A stretch of 64,000 bases of DNA from contig CAWIJO010000002.1 in the NCBI GenBank assembly GCA_963836355.1, positions 1,426,001 through 1,490,000 on the forward strand. Direction: 5' to 3'. The DNA is from Palsa-506 sp963836355. GTDB taxonomy: Bacteria > Actinomycetota > Actinomycetes > Streptosporangiales > Streptosporangiaceae. Shown here in pieces: positions 9,322 through 20,184 of the stretch (the stretch's first letter is position 1; each line of letters starts with the position of its first letter). The notes under the pieces are model-generated. The model made no database searches and had not been told where the DNA came from. It was given only the letters and a program-made list of their open reading frames with translations. Position numbers and translations under genes: made by a program.

Positions 9322-10958
9322 TCCCGCGCTCGCGCGGTCTGCTGCGCTCCCGCGCAGGCGCGGCGCACCCGGTCCGCGAACGCGGCGCAGGAGCCGAGCG
9401 ATGCCCGCACATCCAGCAATTCATCCAGGGCGGCGTCGGGAATCGCGTCCATCCGGGGATCGGCGCGCAGCGCGCTGCGGAAGTCCTGGCCCCGGTCGAT
9501 GCCGGTCATGGCGGCGGCGTACACCGCCTCGTGCGCGGTGTGCTTGCCGAGTTGGTCGGTGAGCGCGCGCAGCACCGGCTCCGACAGCAGGTACCCACGG
9601 TGGGAGTCGATGTTGGCGGCCATCCGCCCGGCATCGACGCACAGCCCGTCCAGCATCCGGGCGCCCGAGCCCACGCAGGCCGCGAAGTACATGCAGGTCT
9701 CCGGGACCACCAGCCATTCGGTCTTCCAGGCGCGCCCGTCCCGCTCGTGCTCGCACACCATCCCGTCCAGGGCGAGCCCGGCCTGCGCCCGGATAACCCG
9801 CGACAACGTGACCAGGTGCTCGGAGATCTCCGGATTGCGCTTGTGCGGCATGGTGATCGAGCCCACCGTGCCTGGCGTGAACGTCTCCCGCAACTCCCCG
9901 ATCTCCGGCCGCTGCAACTGGTATACCTCGTTGCCGATCTTGCCGGCCGTGGCCGAGATCGCGGCAAGCAGCCAGATGAACTCCGCGACCCCGTCCCGCG
10001 CGGTGAGCCACGGCGCGTCGGGAGCCCGCAGCCCGAGCCGGCCCGCGAACGCGTCCAGCAGGTCAAGCGCGCGTCCGCGCCAGAATTCCATAGTGCCGAG
10101 CGCACCGCCGAGCTGGACGAGTTCCCACCGGTTCCGGCCCTGCCGCAGGCGTGCCAGGTGCCGGTCAAGCTCGGCGGCCCAGACTGCGGCCTTGAACCCG
10201 AAGGTGATCGGCAGCCCGGGCTGCCCATGGGTCCGCCCGCACATGGGGGTGTCGCGGTGTTCGCCGGCCAGATCCAGGGCACGGTCGCGCATCCGCCGGA
10301 CATCGCGTTCGGCGATGCCGCCGAGAGCCCTGAACACGAGCGCGAACCAGGTGTCGGACAGATCCTGCACGGTGGCGCCGTAATACACCCATTCGCGCGC
10401 GTGCCCGGGCAGCGCCTCGCGGAGCGCGCGGATCAGGCCCAGGGTCGAGTGGCCGCTCGCCCGGGTCTGCTCGGCGACGAGATCGAGGTCCAGCGCGGTC
10501 ACGTCCGCGTGCGCACGGATCGCGTCGGCGGCAGCGCGCGGCACCAGGCCGACATCCGCCTGCGCCTGAGCCAGGGCGGCCAGAATGTCCAGCCAGGCCT
10601 GGGTCCTGCCCTCGTCGGTGAACAATGCAGACGCCTCTGCCGTCGTCCACAGGTGGCCGTAGATGCGCGAGTCGGCCGGGTGTGCGGTGCTCATGGCGCA
10701 GCAGCCGGCAGCCAGGTATCCGGTATACCGGGCCGCGGCGTCGTACTCCCTGTCGTCCTCGTCCGGAGCCGCGACGTTCCACAGTGCCTCGGTATTGTCC
10801 AGCGGATGCGCGACGATGTCGTCAATCAGCAGCATCCACTCGCCCACGGTCAGCGGGGCGCCGTCCTTGCCGCGGTCGCCGTCGGCCAGCGACCCGAGCG
10901 CGCTGATGCGGGCGCGCAGCGACTTGAATCCGTCGCCCGGGTTCCGTACGTCGATCAT
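9318..10958 (-). CDS. Adenylosuccinate-lyase/carboxymuconate-cycloisomerase-like enzyme
   Basis: An intact lyase of about 546 residues in the fumarase/aspartase superfamily. Typical features are WVYYGATVQDLSDTWFALV, the His-containing MCGRTHGQPGLPITFGFK, and the mobile signature loop GSITMPHKRNPE near residue 365. I chose ATG 10958 because GAGGGG sits 7 bases upstream; ATG 11000 is in frame but has no better site. The protein is longer than PurB, and its N-terminal 90 residues (DGFKSLRARISALGSLADGD) are unusual. The stop overlaps the PLP gene. The substrate is probably an N-succinyl or N-carboxyalkyl amino compound (inference). Confidence 0.85.
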   Translation of the reverse strand: MIDVRNPGDGFKSLRARISALGSLADGDRGKDGAPLTVGEWMLLIDDIVAHPLDNTEALWNVAAPDEDDREYDAAARYTGYLAAGCCAMSTAHPADSRIYGHLWTTAEASALFTDEGRTQAWLDILAALAQAQADVGLVPRAAADAIRAHADVTALDLDLVAEQTRASGHSTLGLIRALREALPGHAREWVYYGATVQDLSDTWFALVFRALGGIAERDVRRMRDRALDLAGEHRDTPMCGRTHGQPGLPITFGFKAAVWAAELDRHLARLRQGRNRWELVQLGGALGTMEFWRGRALDLLDAFAGRLGLRAPDAPWLTARDGVAEFIWLLAAISATAGKIGNEVYQLQRPEIGELRETFTPGTVGSITMPHKRNPEISEHLVTLSRVIRAQAGLALDGMVCEHERDGRAWKTEWLVVPETCMYFAACVGSGARMLDGLCVDAGRMAANIDSHRGYLLSEPVLRALTDQLGKHTAHEAVYAAAMTGIDRGQDFRSALRADPRMDAIPDAALDELLDVRASLGSCAAFADRVRRACAGAQQTARARE

Positions 10959-11069
10959 CGCTGGCCCCTCGTTGCCGGGTGTAGCTGGCGTGTTCAGCAT
11001 CCCCAGCGGTGCCAGGCCCCGGGCAGGTCACCGGGGGACGAAGTACCGCCCGGGCATCGCCCCGCCAGA

Positions 11070-12795
11070 TCAGCGCTCTTCCTGCAGGGCCTGCAGCGTT
11101 CCCCAGGCCCGGGTGGCAAGCTGCAGGTTGAAGTGGACGTCAGGGTCGTTCAGTTCCAGCCCGGTCAGCTCGCGGATGCGCTGCAGCCGGTACTTGAGGG
11201 TGCTCTTGTGCACCGATAGCTTGGCGGCAGTGGCGTCATAGTTGCCGCCGTGTTCCAGGTACTGGGTCAGCGTATGCACGAGCTCGGCCTTCCTGCGGGC
11301 GTCGTAGTCGAGCAGGCTGCCGAGCCATTCCCGCACGAACTCGTCGACATCGGTGAGATCCGGGATGGCGGCGAGCATGCGGAAGATACCAAGCTTGGGA
11401 TACTCGCAGGCGCCGCTTCCTGGCAGCAGCGTCTTCTGCAGCCGCAGCGCGAGGCCTGCCTCGCGCAGCGAACGCGGCAGCTCCGAGGGGCGCGCGCAGG
11501 AACCGCCCACGCCGATGTGGCTGTGGCCGCCGAGATCCGACATGATCGCGCGGCGGAGTCTTTCCCAGTCGGTCTGGCCGGACGTGACAACGGCGACCTT
11601 GCCGGACCAGGTTTCCGACAACCCGGCCTGCCGGATCTGGCGCATTGCCCGCCGGACCGCGCTCAGCAGCGCGTCGTGCGCCCGGGACCGCCCCTTGCCC
11701 TCGATCAGCACCACGCGGTGCGGCCGCCGCAGGTCGTAGTCAAGCGCATCTGCCCTCGCCTGCGCACTCTGGTCATCCGTCCCGGCCAGCAGGTCATGGA
11801 TGAGATCACAGCGCAGCCGCAGCTCGGTGTCGGCAATGCTGCGGAGCCTGGCCAGCTCCATCGAGAGCACGGTCGCACCGTGCTCTAGCGCCACCAGGTC
11901 GGCGCTGTCGGCGCTCTGCCCGGAATCTATGAGTGCGATGACCCCGAGCAGGTCGGGCCGCGGGGACACCAGCAAGACGAGCCGTTCACCGTCCCTTACC
12001 GGCTTGCTGGCCCGGATCAGCCGGCGGAGCAGCAGCTCCCGCTTGCCGAAGGGCTCCTTCGGGTAGGGGTCAGGCGCCCGGGCCTGCCCAGGCGGACAGG
12101 TTGCCGTACCGGTCTTCGATCGCGACCGACATGCCGGTGAGCTCGTACAGGGCCTTCGCGATTCCCGGCTGGCCCTCGCCGGAGACCGCCACGCGGGTGA
12201 GCCGGTCGTGGATGTCCATGCTGCGCCGCAGGCTGGTCACCGTCTCGGCGAGCGCGGCGTTGGTGGCCGCGAGTTCCGCCGCGGTGGCGCGCTCCTTGGC
12301 GTGCAGCCGGGCGTTCGACACGGCGACGCCGGTCTGCTGCGCGATGACCTGAATCAGGAATCGCTGCTCAGCGGACGGCTCCTGGGCGCAGGAGGCGACC
12401 AGGTGGCCTAGCGGGCCGCTGACGCTGCGCAACGGGAAGGCCCACGCCCAGCCGCGGCCGGGCAGCTCTATCCGGCCGCCGCCGCCGCCCAGCGCGGCTA
12501 GCTGTCCGGCAAGGTCACTGGGCACGGGCGCACTTTGGTCGATGCCGCGCCGCCACCTGCCGTCGGTGAAGCCGTAGCCCTCGATCCGCCAGGGACCGAG
12601 CCCGGGCGCCGACGAGGCGGCCAGTTCCAGGATCTGGTCCTCGCCGACCGACTCGGTCATCAGCAGCGAGATCACCAGCAGCGCCCGGAATTCGCCCAGC
12701 CGCTCCCGCAGGTTCCCGTTGGCTGTTTCCTGGGGCCGGGCGGGCCGGATGGCGTTGGCGGCCCCATCATCCGGCGCTGCCTGCATGGCGGTCAT
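11070..12795 (-). pseudogene. GAF-PucR family transcriptional regulator, single frameshift
   Basis: Two frames make one regulator of about 575 residues. The N-terminal frame (12795-12070) has a GAF-like sensor (RFLIQVIAQQTGVAVSNARL) and a helix DIHDRLTRVAVSGEGQPGIA. It ends early near 12075, where PDPYPKEPFGKRELL continues in the next frame. The second frame (to 11070) has a central CdaR/GGDEF-like region and the PucR-type C-terminal HTH: HTLTQYLEHGGNYDATAAKL and SVHKSTLKYRLQRIRELTG. PucR regulators commonly sense the metabolite handled by adjacent genes, so it probably controls the lyase/PLP operon starting 111 bases downstream. The one-base shift lies in a GC-rich run and may be an error. 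Confidence 0.8.
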
Positions 12796-12807
12796 CGCGG
12801 CGGCGAA

Positions 12808-13428
12808 TCAGCTGTGCGCTGACCTGAGGAACTCATCCGGGCCCAGGTAGTACGGGTTCTCGACGAGGATGCCCTGCACCAGCACCTGCGGATGCGTCTT
12901 GACAATGTTGACCACGACCTCTCCGCTGAACAGGTCCAGGTCGTACAGGCACAGCACGATGACCGGGTAGCTCGGGGTGACGCGGTTCAGCTCGGACTCG
13001 TAGCCGACGAGATGCTCCACCCCCGGCGCATCGCGCAGCGCCCAGGTCATCTCGCCCACCAGCCGGCAAAAGGCGTACCCCTGCGCCGCCGCCTTGACCA
13101 TGTTCTCGGTCCAGAAGGTGAGCATGTCGCTGGTCGTGAACTCGCCGCCGGCCAGGTAGGTCGATTGGGGCAGGTGGATATCCAGCTGGCCGGCGAAGGG
13201 GTCAGGGCCGTCGCAGACGGACAGCGACTCGAGCCGCTTGGCCGTGTATTTGGCCGTGCATGCGGAGTCAACGATGCAGATGCACTTGTCTCCCGCGGTC
13301 AGGCCCGCGCCAAGGTAGGGGGTGAGCAGCCGGTCCCGGTCGCTGTCGCCCCGGTAGAACGCGCACACATGGCTGCCCGGACGCAGGTCTATCTCGCCTA
13401 TACCACTCGGTACCGTCACAACGGTCAT
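12808..13428 (-). CDS. MEDS-domain sensory protein
   Basis: A 206-residue protein of the MEDS (DcmR sensory) family. It opens with GSHVCAFYRGDSDRDRLLTP, and further motifs are LTAGDKCICIV, ENMVKAAAQGYAFCRLVGEM and the terminal HPQVLVQGILVENPYY. MEDS domains are RecA-fold-like sensors found with regulators and histidine-kinase-like proteins. I start at ATG 13428 (MTVVTVPSG) rather than 13491 because family homology begins right after it. The stop is 13 bases from the PucR regulator, so the two are probably co-transcribed. No HTH is visible. Confidence 0.8.
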   Translation of the reverse strand: MTVVTVPSGIGEIDLRPGSHVCAFYRGDSDRDRLLTPYLGAGLTAGDKCICIVDSACTAKYTAKRLESLSVCDGPDPFAGQLDIHLPQSTYLAGGEFTTSDMLTFWTENMVKAAAQGYAFCRLVGEMTWALRDAPGVEHLVGYESELNRVTPSYPVIVLCLYDLDLFSGEVVVNIVKTHPQVLVQGILVENPYYLGPDEFLRSAHS

Positions 13429-13721
13429 CCGCAGCACCACCCGTGAACGCGATAGCCGGATGATACGTGGTAAACAGAACTTCTGGCTCACCCCCCCAGG
13501 ACGGAGATTTATTCATCGTCCGCCTGGCGGGACCAGGAGTGTCGACGCGGCGGGCGGTGCGGCCGGCCAGCTTCGCCCTGGGCCGCGCCGGCTTGTGCCT
13601 GCGACCTGGGGTGCAAGGTAGCCGTCAAGCAGAGTGCAACACCATCGTCCGGGTCGGCAGCGCACGCTGGTGCTGCGGTTCCTGCCCGGGAAGCCGTTTG
13701 CGCCAGCTACCGGAGGACGCC

Positions 13722-14357
13722 ATGCCATGCGGCTGTGTGGGTGAACGTATTCTGCAGGAAAGATACGGCACTACCCAGCGAGCCCAGCAGTTCTACCAGA
13801 ACCAGGTCACAGGTCAGCTCACCCCGGTCATGCAGCAATTCATCCAGCGCATGGAAATGGCGTTCATCGCCACGAGCGACGGCTCAGGACAGTGCGACTG
13901 CAGCTTCCGCGCTGGCCCGGCCGGCTTCATCAGGGTCCTGGACGACTGCACTATCGCCTATCCTGAGTACCGGGGCAACGGCGTGATGGCCAGTCTCGGT
14001 AACATTCTGCAGAACCCGTACATCGGCATCCTCCTCGTAGACTTTACGCACGATCTCATCGGTCTGCATGTAAACGGCGACGCTAGCATTGTCACTCCCG
14101 CACGCATGCTGGAATTTAATCTTCACATTCCGGAGTCTGGGCATCCGGGCCGGCAGCCAGTGCAGTGGGTACTTGTGCAGGTCACCGAGGCCTACATTCA
14201 TTGTTCCAAGCACATTCCCAAGATGGTCCCGCAGTCCCGGGTGCGGCACTGGGGAACAGATAACCCGCGCCATAAGGGCAGCGACTTTTTCGGCACCGCA
14301 GCCAGCAAGGTCGCGGCGGCCCAATCCGATCCGGTCCCGGCAGAGAATAGTAGCTGA
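13722..14357 (+). CDS. Pyridoxamine 5'-phosphate oxidase-like flavin-barrel protein
   Basis: This protein of about 211 residues has the split-barrel pattern of the PNPOx-like family: MQQFIQRMEMAFIATSD, then CDCSFRAGPAGFIRVLDD, YPEYRGNGVMASLGNILQNP, IGILLVDF and IGLHVNGDASIV. The later VTEAYIHCSKHIPKM is typical of FMN-binding members. ATG 13722 follows GGAGG at 13712-13716; the upstream in-frame extension to 13467 is not family-like. It is divergent from the MEDS/PucR operon. Such proteins bind flavin or F420, and the exact reaction is unknown. Confidence 0.8.
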   Translation: MPCGCVGERILQERYGTTQRAQQFYQNQVTGQLTPVMQQFIQRMEMAFIATSDGSGQCDCSFRAGPAGFIRVLDDCTIAYPEYRGNGVMASLGNILQNPYIGILLVDFTHDLIGLHVNGDASIVTPARMLEFNLHIPESGHPGRQPVQWVLVQVTEAYIHCSKHIPKMVPQSRVRHWGTDNPRHKGSDFFGTAASKVAAAQSDPVPAENSS

Positions 14358-14362
14358 CCGGT

Positions 14363-14372
14363 GCTAGCTATC
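14363..14372 (+). repeat. 10-bp direct repeat GCTAGCTATC, copy 1
   Basis: The same ten bases occur again at 15503-15512. The two copies bracket the truncated aminotransferase gene almost exactly, and copy 1 covers its stop codon. They may be short recombination or target-site sequences; chance is possible, but CTAG-containing words are rare in such DNA. Confidence 0.4.
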
Positions 14373-15405
14373 GGACGGGATCACGTCGCAGCGGCCCCGG
14401 GCCGGCCCGGTTCAGGCCTTCGGCCCGGGTGACCGGGTCATGGCCGGCGATGTTGAAGGCGACCAGCGAGGTGCGGCGTGCGGGGTCCGGGGGGCCGTAG
14501 ATGGTGATTCCCGGGATGGCGGCGAGCTGGTTGAGTGCCCGGGCGGTCAGCTGCTGGTTCCAGGCTGATACGCGGTCCATGGCGTGCTGGACGGCGCTGC
14601 GCCCGACGGGCCTGCCGGTGCCGAAGTACGCCGGGCGTCTTGGCGTCAGCGCGAGGTCGAGCAGGAGGCGCAGGGCTTGCGCGGAGGCGATGGTGCCGAG
14701 GATGTTGGGCGTCCCGGCGGCATATTTCCACGGCAGCGCGTTGTACTCGACATGCCCGGGGAAGACGCGCCCTTCGGCGATCATGTCACCGCCGTACAGG
14801 AACGGCAGCGACGACGCGGCCAGGTGCTCTTTGGCGTACAGCGCTCCCATCCCGAACGGCGCCAGCATCTTGTGGAAGGAGAACGCCAGGTAATCGGCGT
14901 CCAGGTGCTGCACGTCAGTGAAGGATCCGGGGACCAGCTGCGCGCCGTCGATGAGCAGGTACGAGCGCCGTTCGCCGCCGGGCTGGCGGTACCCGCCGGC
15001 GTCAGCCAGCGCCCGGATGGCCCGGACCGGGTTGCGGGTGCCGAGGAAGTTCGACGCGCCGGTGCAGCAGACCAGCTTGGTGCGCGCGTCGATCAGCGAT
15101 GCCAGGTGATCCAGGTCCAGCTCGCCGGTGCGCGGGTCAAACCGCGCCAGCCGGCATTCCGCCCGCCGCCCCAGCCGGGGCAGGATCTCCCGGCACATCG
15201 CATGCCACGGGACGTAGTTGGAGTTGTGCTCCATCGCCGTCGTCACGACGTTGTCGCCGTCGCGGAACTCGGTCAGCAGCGAGTACATCACCGCGTTGAT
15301 GGCCTCGGTCGTGTTGCGGTACAGCGCGATACAGGCCCGCCCCGGCGCGCCGATGAACCGCGCGATCGTGTCGAAAGACTCCTCGAACAGCGCCGTCATC
15401 GCCAC
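14368..15405 (-). pseudogene. Class-V aminotransferase (cysteine desulfurase-like), truncated at both ends
   Basis: The core of a fold-type-I PLP enzyme is well preserved: ALYRNTTEAINAVMYSLL, AMEHNSNYVPWH, the cofactor region YLLIDGAQLVPGS and the PLP-lysine segment DYLAFSFHKMLAPFGMGAL. The first 50-60 residues of the family (which carry a glycine-rich start and a substrate loop) are missing. The C-terminus ends at LVAFNIAGHDPVTRAEGLN and then diverges, so the C-terminal domain with any catalytic Cys is lost. A pseudogene is the simplest reading. It lies downstream of the 60-aa gene on the same strand. Confidence 0.7.
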
Positions 15406-15502
15406 TGAGGCGCTGATTCATGGCGCCCGGGTTACCTGCGGCGCCGGGCAATTTTGCGCCGGGCGCGGCCCGGGAAGCGGGCACAGCGACAGCGCCCGCG
15501 TA

Positions 15503-15512
15503 GCTAGCTATC
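15503..15512 (+). repeat. 10-bp direct repeat GCTAGCTATC, copy 2
   Basis: Second copy of the repeat at 14363-14372, sitting between the 60-aa gene and the truncated aminotransferase. Confidence 0.4.
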
Positions 15513-15555
15513 ATCGCGTGGTCCTTTCCGTGTCGCCTTGGCGCTCAGACGACCG

Positions 15556-15738
15556 TTACGGCCAGCCCGCCCCGTCGGGCTTGGCGGCGTTCGTCACGGT
15601 CACCGCAAACGTGCCGTCCTGGTCCGGTGTGAGCACGTCCTGGTTCGGCTTCTTCGGCGTGACGGCCGAGACCGTCGTGCTCACCTGGGTGTCGAGGTAG
15701 CTGGCGGCCGCCGGAATGCCGGTCAGTTCGATGGGCAT
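15556..15738 (-). CDS. 60-residue protein of unknown function behind a GCTAGC repeat array
   Basis: The ATG at 15738 (MPIELTGIPAAASYLDTQ) follows AGGAAGGGA at a proper distance, and codon usage is typical of the genome, so this looks like a true small gene. The protein is Thr/Val/Ala-rich (VSTTVSAVTPKKPNQD, DGTFAVTVTNA) and could form a small beta-domain. It has no signal peptide, cysteines or membrane segment. I do not recognise a family, and the C-terminus (KPDGAGWP) may be a truncation. Five GCTAGC/GTTAGC elements lie 54-124 bases upstream. Confidence 0.6.
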   Translation of the reverse strand: MPIELTGIPAAASYLDTQVSTTVSAVTPKKPNQDVLTPDQDGTFAVTVTNAAKPDGAGWP

Positions 15739-15791
15739 GGCTGGGTCCCTTCCTGGGCGTGGTCTGGCAGACGCCAGCCTCGGCCGCTCGT

Positions 15792-15862
15792 GTTAGCGGG
15801 GCGCTAGCGAACTATCCGGAGGGCTAGCGAGCCATCAGGGCCGCTAGCCGGGGTGCTAGCGA
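15792..15862. promoter_or_regulatory. Cluster of five GCTAGC-type direct repeats (probable activator sites)
   Basis: GTTAGCGG (15792), GCTAGCGA (15803), GCTAGCGA (15823), GCTAGCCG (15843) and GCTAGCGA (15855) are spaced 11, 20, 20 and 12 bases apart, close to one or two helical turns. The last copy contains the TAG stop of the BTAD regulator. The cluster is upstream of the 60-aa gene. Phased direct repeats of this kind are typical binding sites of SARP/BTAD activators in actinomycetes. This is an inference from spacing and position. Confidence 0.55.
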
Positions 15863-16811
15863 GCAGCCCCGAAGGTGGCGATGCGCCGGAGCAGAATCTT
15901 CGTCGTCTCCGCGGGGACCGCGCCGACCTCAGTGAGCGCTTCGCTCATGCGCCGGGCGGCCTCGCTCGCCGCGTTGTGGTCACCGAGCTGGATCTGGGTC
16001 GCGATGGCGAGGCGGTGGGCCCGCTCGTTGTACCCGTCGGCCGCAAGCACGGCCTGAGCGCTCCGCACCGAGTCGGCGGCCCGGCCGTCGCTGAGCCGGA
16101 TCTCGCCGAGCGCGAGGGTCGAGTCGATGAGCGCCGACCGCACCCGGGTCCGCTGCCCGCTCATCTCCTCCAGATCCACCAGATCGACGAGCGGTTCGCC
16201 CTGCCAGAGCGTCGCGGCCGCGGCCAGCGCGCTGGCGTGCCCGATCTGGTCGCCCGCTGCCCAAGCCCGCACGTCCGCCCAGCCGACCAGGGCGAGCGCG
16301 AGGAACGGCGATTGGCACCCGCCCGCTGAACACGACGTGACCGTTGCTGGGAAGCTGCCGGACGACCTCAGCGAGTAGCGTCTCCGATGCCGAACCGGCG
16401 AGCTGGTGGACGTCGTCGAGCACCAGGCACACGTCGATCGGCGACATTTGCCGCATCGCCGCAAGCACGTCACGGCGGTGCCCCGCGGTCTCCGCTGGGT
16501 CCAGGCCGATCGCCCGGCAGCAGGCGGCCACGAACTGCGCGGGATCCTCGTCGTCCGGCCTGACATGACACCCACGCGTCGATGCCGAGCGGCGCCGTCA
16601 GGTTCTGGCGCATGGCCTGAGCCAGCAGCGTCGTCTTGCCGAACCCTGCGCCAGCGACGATCGTCGTGACTGGCCGCTCGAAGCGCCCGGCCAGCAGTGA
16701 AAGCAGCCGGCCTCGGACCATTTCGCCCCTCAGCGCAGCGGGCGGGCCGGGCAAGGAACGAGCACCGACCGACCGCGGAATGGCGTCCACGCGGCCGGCA
16801 CTAGGGCACAT
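15856..16811 (-). pseudogene. BTAD-containing ATPase regulator, internally deleted and frameshifted
   Basis: The N-terminus has an NTPase start with Walker A VAGAGFGKTTLLAQAM and, in another frame, Walker B CLVLDDVHQL followed by SNGHVVFSGRVPI. The sequence then jumps to a BTAD domain (AAGDQIGHASALAAAATLWQ, GEPLVDLVDLEE, ERAHRLAIATQIQLGDHNAA) that normally lies hundreds of residues away beside a winged HTH. The HTH and the rest of the ATPase/TPR region are absent. At least two frameshifts are also needed, the first near 16555 (one extra G). It is probably dead, but its binding sites may survive in the repeats at its 3' end. Confidence 0.7.
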
Positions 16812-17263
16812 CGACTAATACGACAGTCAAGTTTTGGTATATTTAACGCAAAGTACGCCGGATGATGTGGCGGCCGGCCAGCCTCAGTCCTGGGTGCCTG
16901 GCTGGATGCGTTGTTTGCCTGCGCGGCCAGCCGGTTGGGCGGTGGCGCCACCGGCGGCAGGCCCGTCCGGCCCGCGGAATCTCTCCTTTCAGCCACTCAC
17001 CCGGAATCGCGATGACGGCTCGCGATCGCGCTTCTTCACCGCGTAATTTATAGAAACGGAATTCCAGGACCGCGTCAGCTGACTCCACCCCGAGCCGGTC
17101 ACGATGTGAATCAATTGAACCGGACACGTCATTCCACCCGGGCTGCGGGCTACCTGCGCACCCCGCTGGTCGCAGCACGGCGGCCTGGCCAGGCGGTGAC
17201 ATCGCAGACCGGCGTGACATGGCAGACTCGCAGCCAGGACGCCAAATGAGGGGTTGTGCGGCG
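16812..17263. promoter_or_regulatory. Divergent intergenic region
   Basis: These 450 bases have no convincing gene. An AT-rich patch at 16819-16855 is a candidate promoter for the minus-strand regulator. Another AT-rich patch at 17038-17062 may serve the dehydrogenase. The GAGGGG at about 17248 is the likely ribosome binding site for ATG 17264. Confidence 0.4.
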
Positions 17264-19054
<1,791 letters not shown>

Positions 19055-19092
19055 CCATGCGCTAACCAAGCCCTGCGCCGGAGCGGTCGTGG

Positions 19093-19914
19093 TCATAGGT
19101 CGATGCGCCCCTGGCCCGCGCGTAGCACACCAACAAATCTCTCCACATCGCCCCTGGACAGTGATCGCCGCCACTCGCTGACGGAGCCTCGGATGACGAT
19201 GCCCTCGGCATGGGTCTCGACCGACGTCACCGCGACGTTGCCAGGCAGCGAGGCCAGGGACACATGGTAGGCAGGCAGCCGCAACGGCACCCGACGGCTG
19301 CCGAGGCGCAGGGCACGTGGCCGCAGCAGGATCGACCGTCCTTCGGCGGCCGCCTTAACTTCCATCCGCGCCCTGCGCGCCCGGCCGGCCAGGCCGATAT
19401 GCGGGCCGCCTGCGTCGATAGCCAGGTCGAATCGGGGCTCGACCCTAGCCAGCCAACTCGACGCGAACGATGCCGGGATGTTCATTTCCCACAGCACCGG
19501 TGCGGCGACGAGCGCCGGTGACGCGCCGGGCCGGAGGTGAACGTTTCTGGCCCGGATCTCCACCTGCCCGAACTGGCCGCCCTGCCATTCGATGTCGCGT
19601 GCGGCGATGCGGATCTCGCCGTACTGGCCCATCGACCGGGCGAGATCCGTACCGTGCACCGAGATGTCATCGAGGACCATCGTCAGGTCGCGGCCCCTGA
19701 CCCGGAACGTTCTGTTCTTGCCGATCAGCCGGGCACGGACGGCATCGACGATCACGCCGAAGGGATCCCCGGGCAGCGTTTGCGGAATGGGCAGGCCCAG
19801 AAATGCCCTTGCGGCTGTGGACAAGGAGAGAAGTTCCGTCCAGGTGTGCTTCCACTCATCCGGCCACCAGCGATCGGACGGCGTTGACGCCACCATGGGC
19901 ACATGCTGGCACAT
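19093..19914 (-). CDS. LmeA/DUF2993-like lipid-binding protein
   Basis: A 273-residue protein with the repeating beta-strand pattern of the DUF2993/LmeA family: DLTMVLDDISVHGTDL, EIRIAARDIEWQGGQFGQVE and AEGIVIRGSVSEW. The family binds phospholipid and supports mannan or envelope assembly in mycobacteria. Here the N-terminus lacks a clear signal peptide, which is unusual and suggests a cytoplasmic-face or unconventional role. An internal ATG at 19896 is an alternative start. The gene converges with the dehydrogenase, whose stop is 39 bases away. Confidence 0.75.
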   Translation of the reverse strand: MCQHVPMVASTPSDRWWPDEWKHTWTELLSLSTAARAFLGLPIPQTLPGDPFGVIVDAVRARLIGKNRTFRVRGRDLTMVLDDISVHGTDLARSMGQYGEIRIAARDIEWQGGQFGQVEIRARNVHLRPGASPALVAAPVLWEMNIPASFASSWLARVEPRFDLAIDAGGPHIGLAGRARRARMEVKAAAEGRSILLRPRALRLGSRRVPLRLPAYHVSLASLPGNVAVTSVETHAEGIVIRGSVSEWRRSLSRGDVERFVGVLRAGQGRIDL

Positions 19915-20184
19915 AGGTCATTCCCCGGCAACGGGCCACCCGGGCGCACGCGCCGACGACCGCGCGGAAGCCGCCGACGCACGCGCCGCCAGGCTGCCCG
20001 CCTGGTCAGGTCCGCGCACACACGTCCGCACCTGCGCGCCGCGCCACCGCCCACCCGCCGTCGGGCGACCGCAGCGTGCAGCGTCAGGCGGTTCCGGCGC
20101 GCAAGTACGTCAAGAGTTCGTGACGAGCGCGATGGCGGGCCGTTGCCCGGGGCCGATGTGCGGCGATCACACTGGCGGCGAGGG

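Noticed and set aside
9531..11219. A 562-codon open frame on the plus strand
   Set aside because: It is the antisense of the well-supported lyase gene; its length comes from high GC and it has no family-like motifs.
15792..15862. Possible CRISPR array
   Set aside because: Repeats are only 6-8 bases, spacers 4-14 bases, and no cas genes are nearby; regulatory sites fit better.
15856..16811. Intact small ATPase-BTAD regulator
   Set aside because: The Walker motifs and the BTAD domain are in different frames and the HTH is missing, so a new compact architecture is less likely than deletion.
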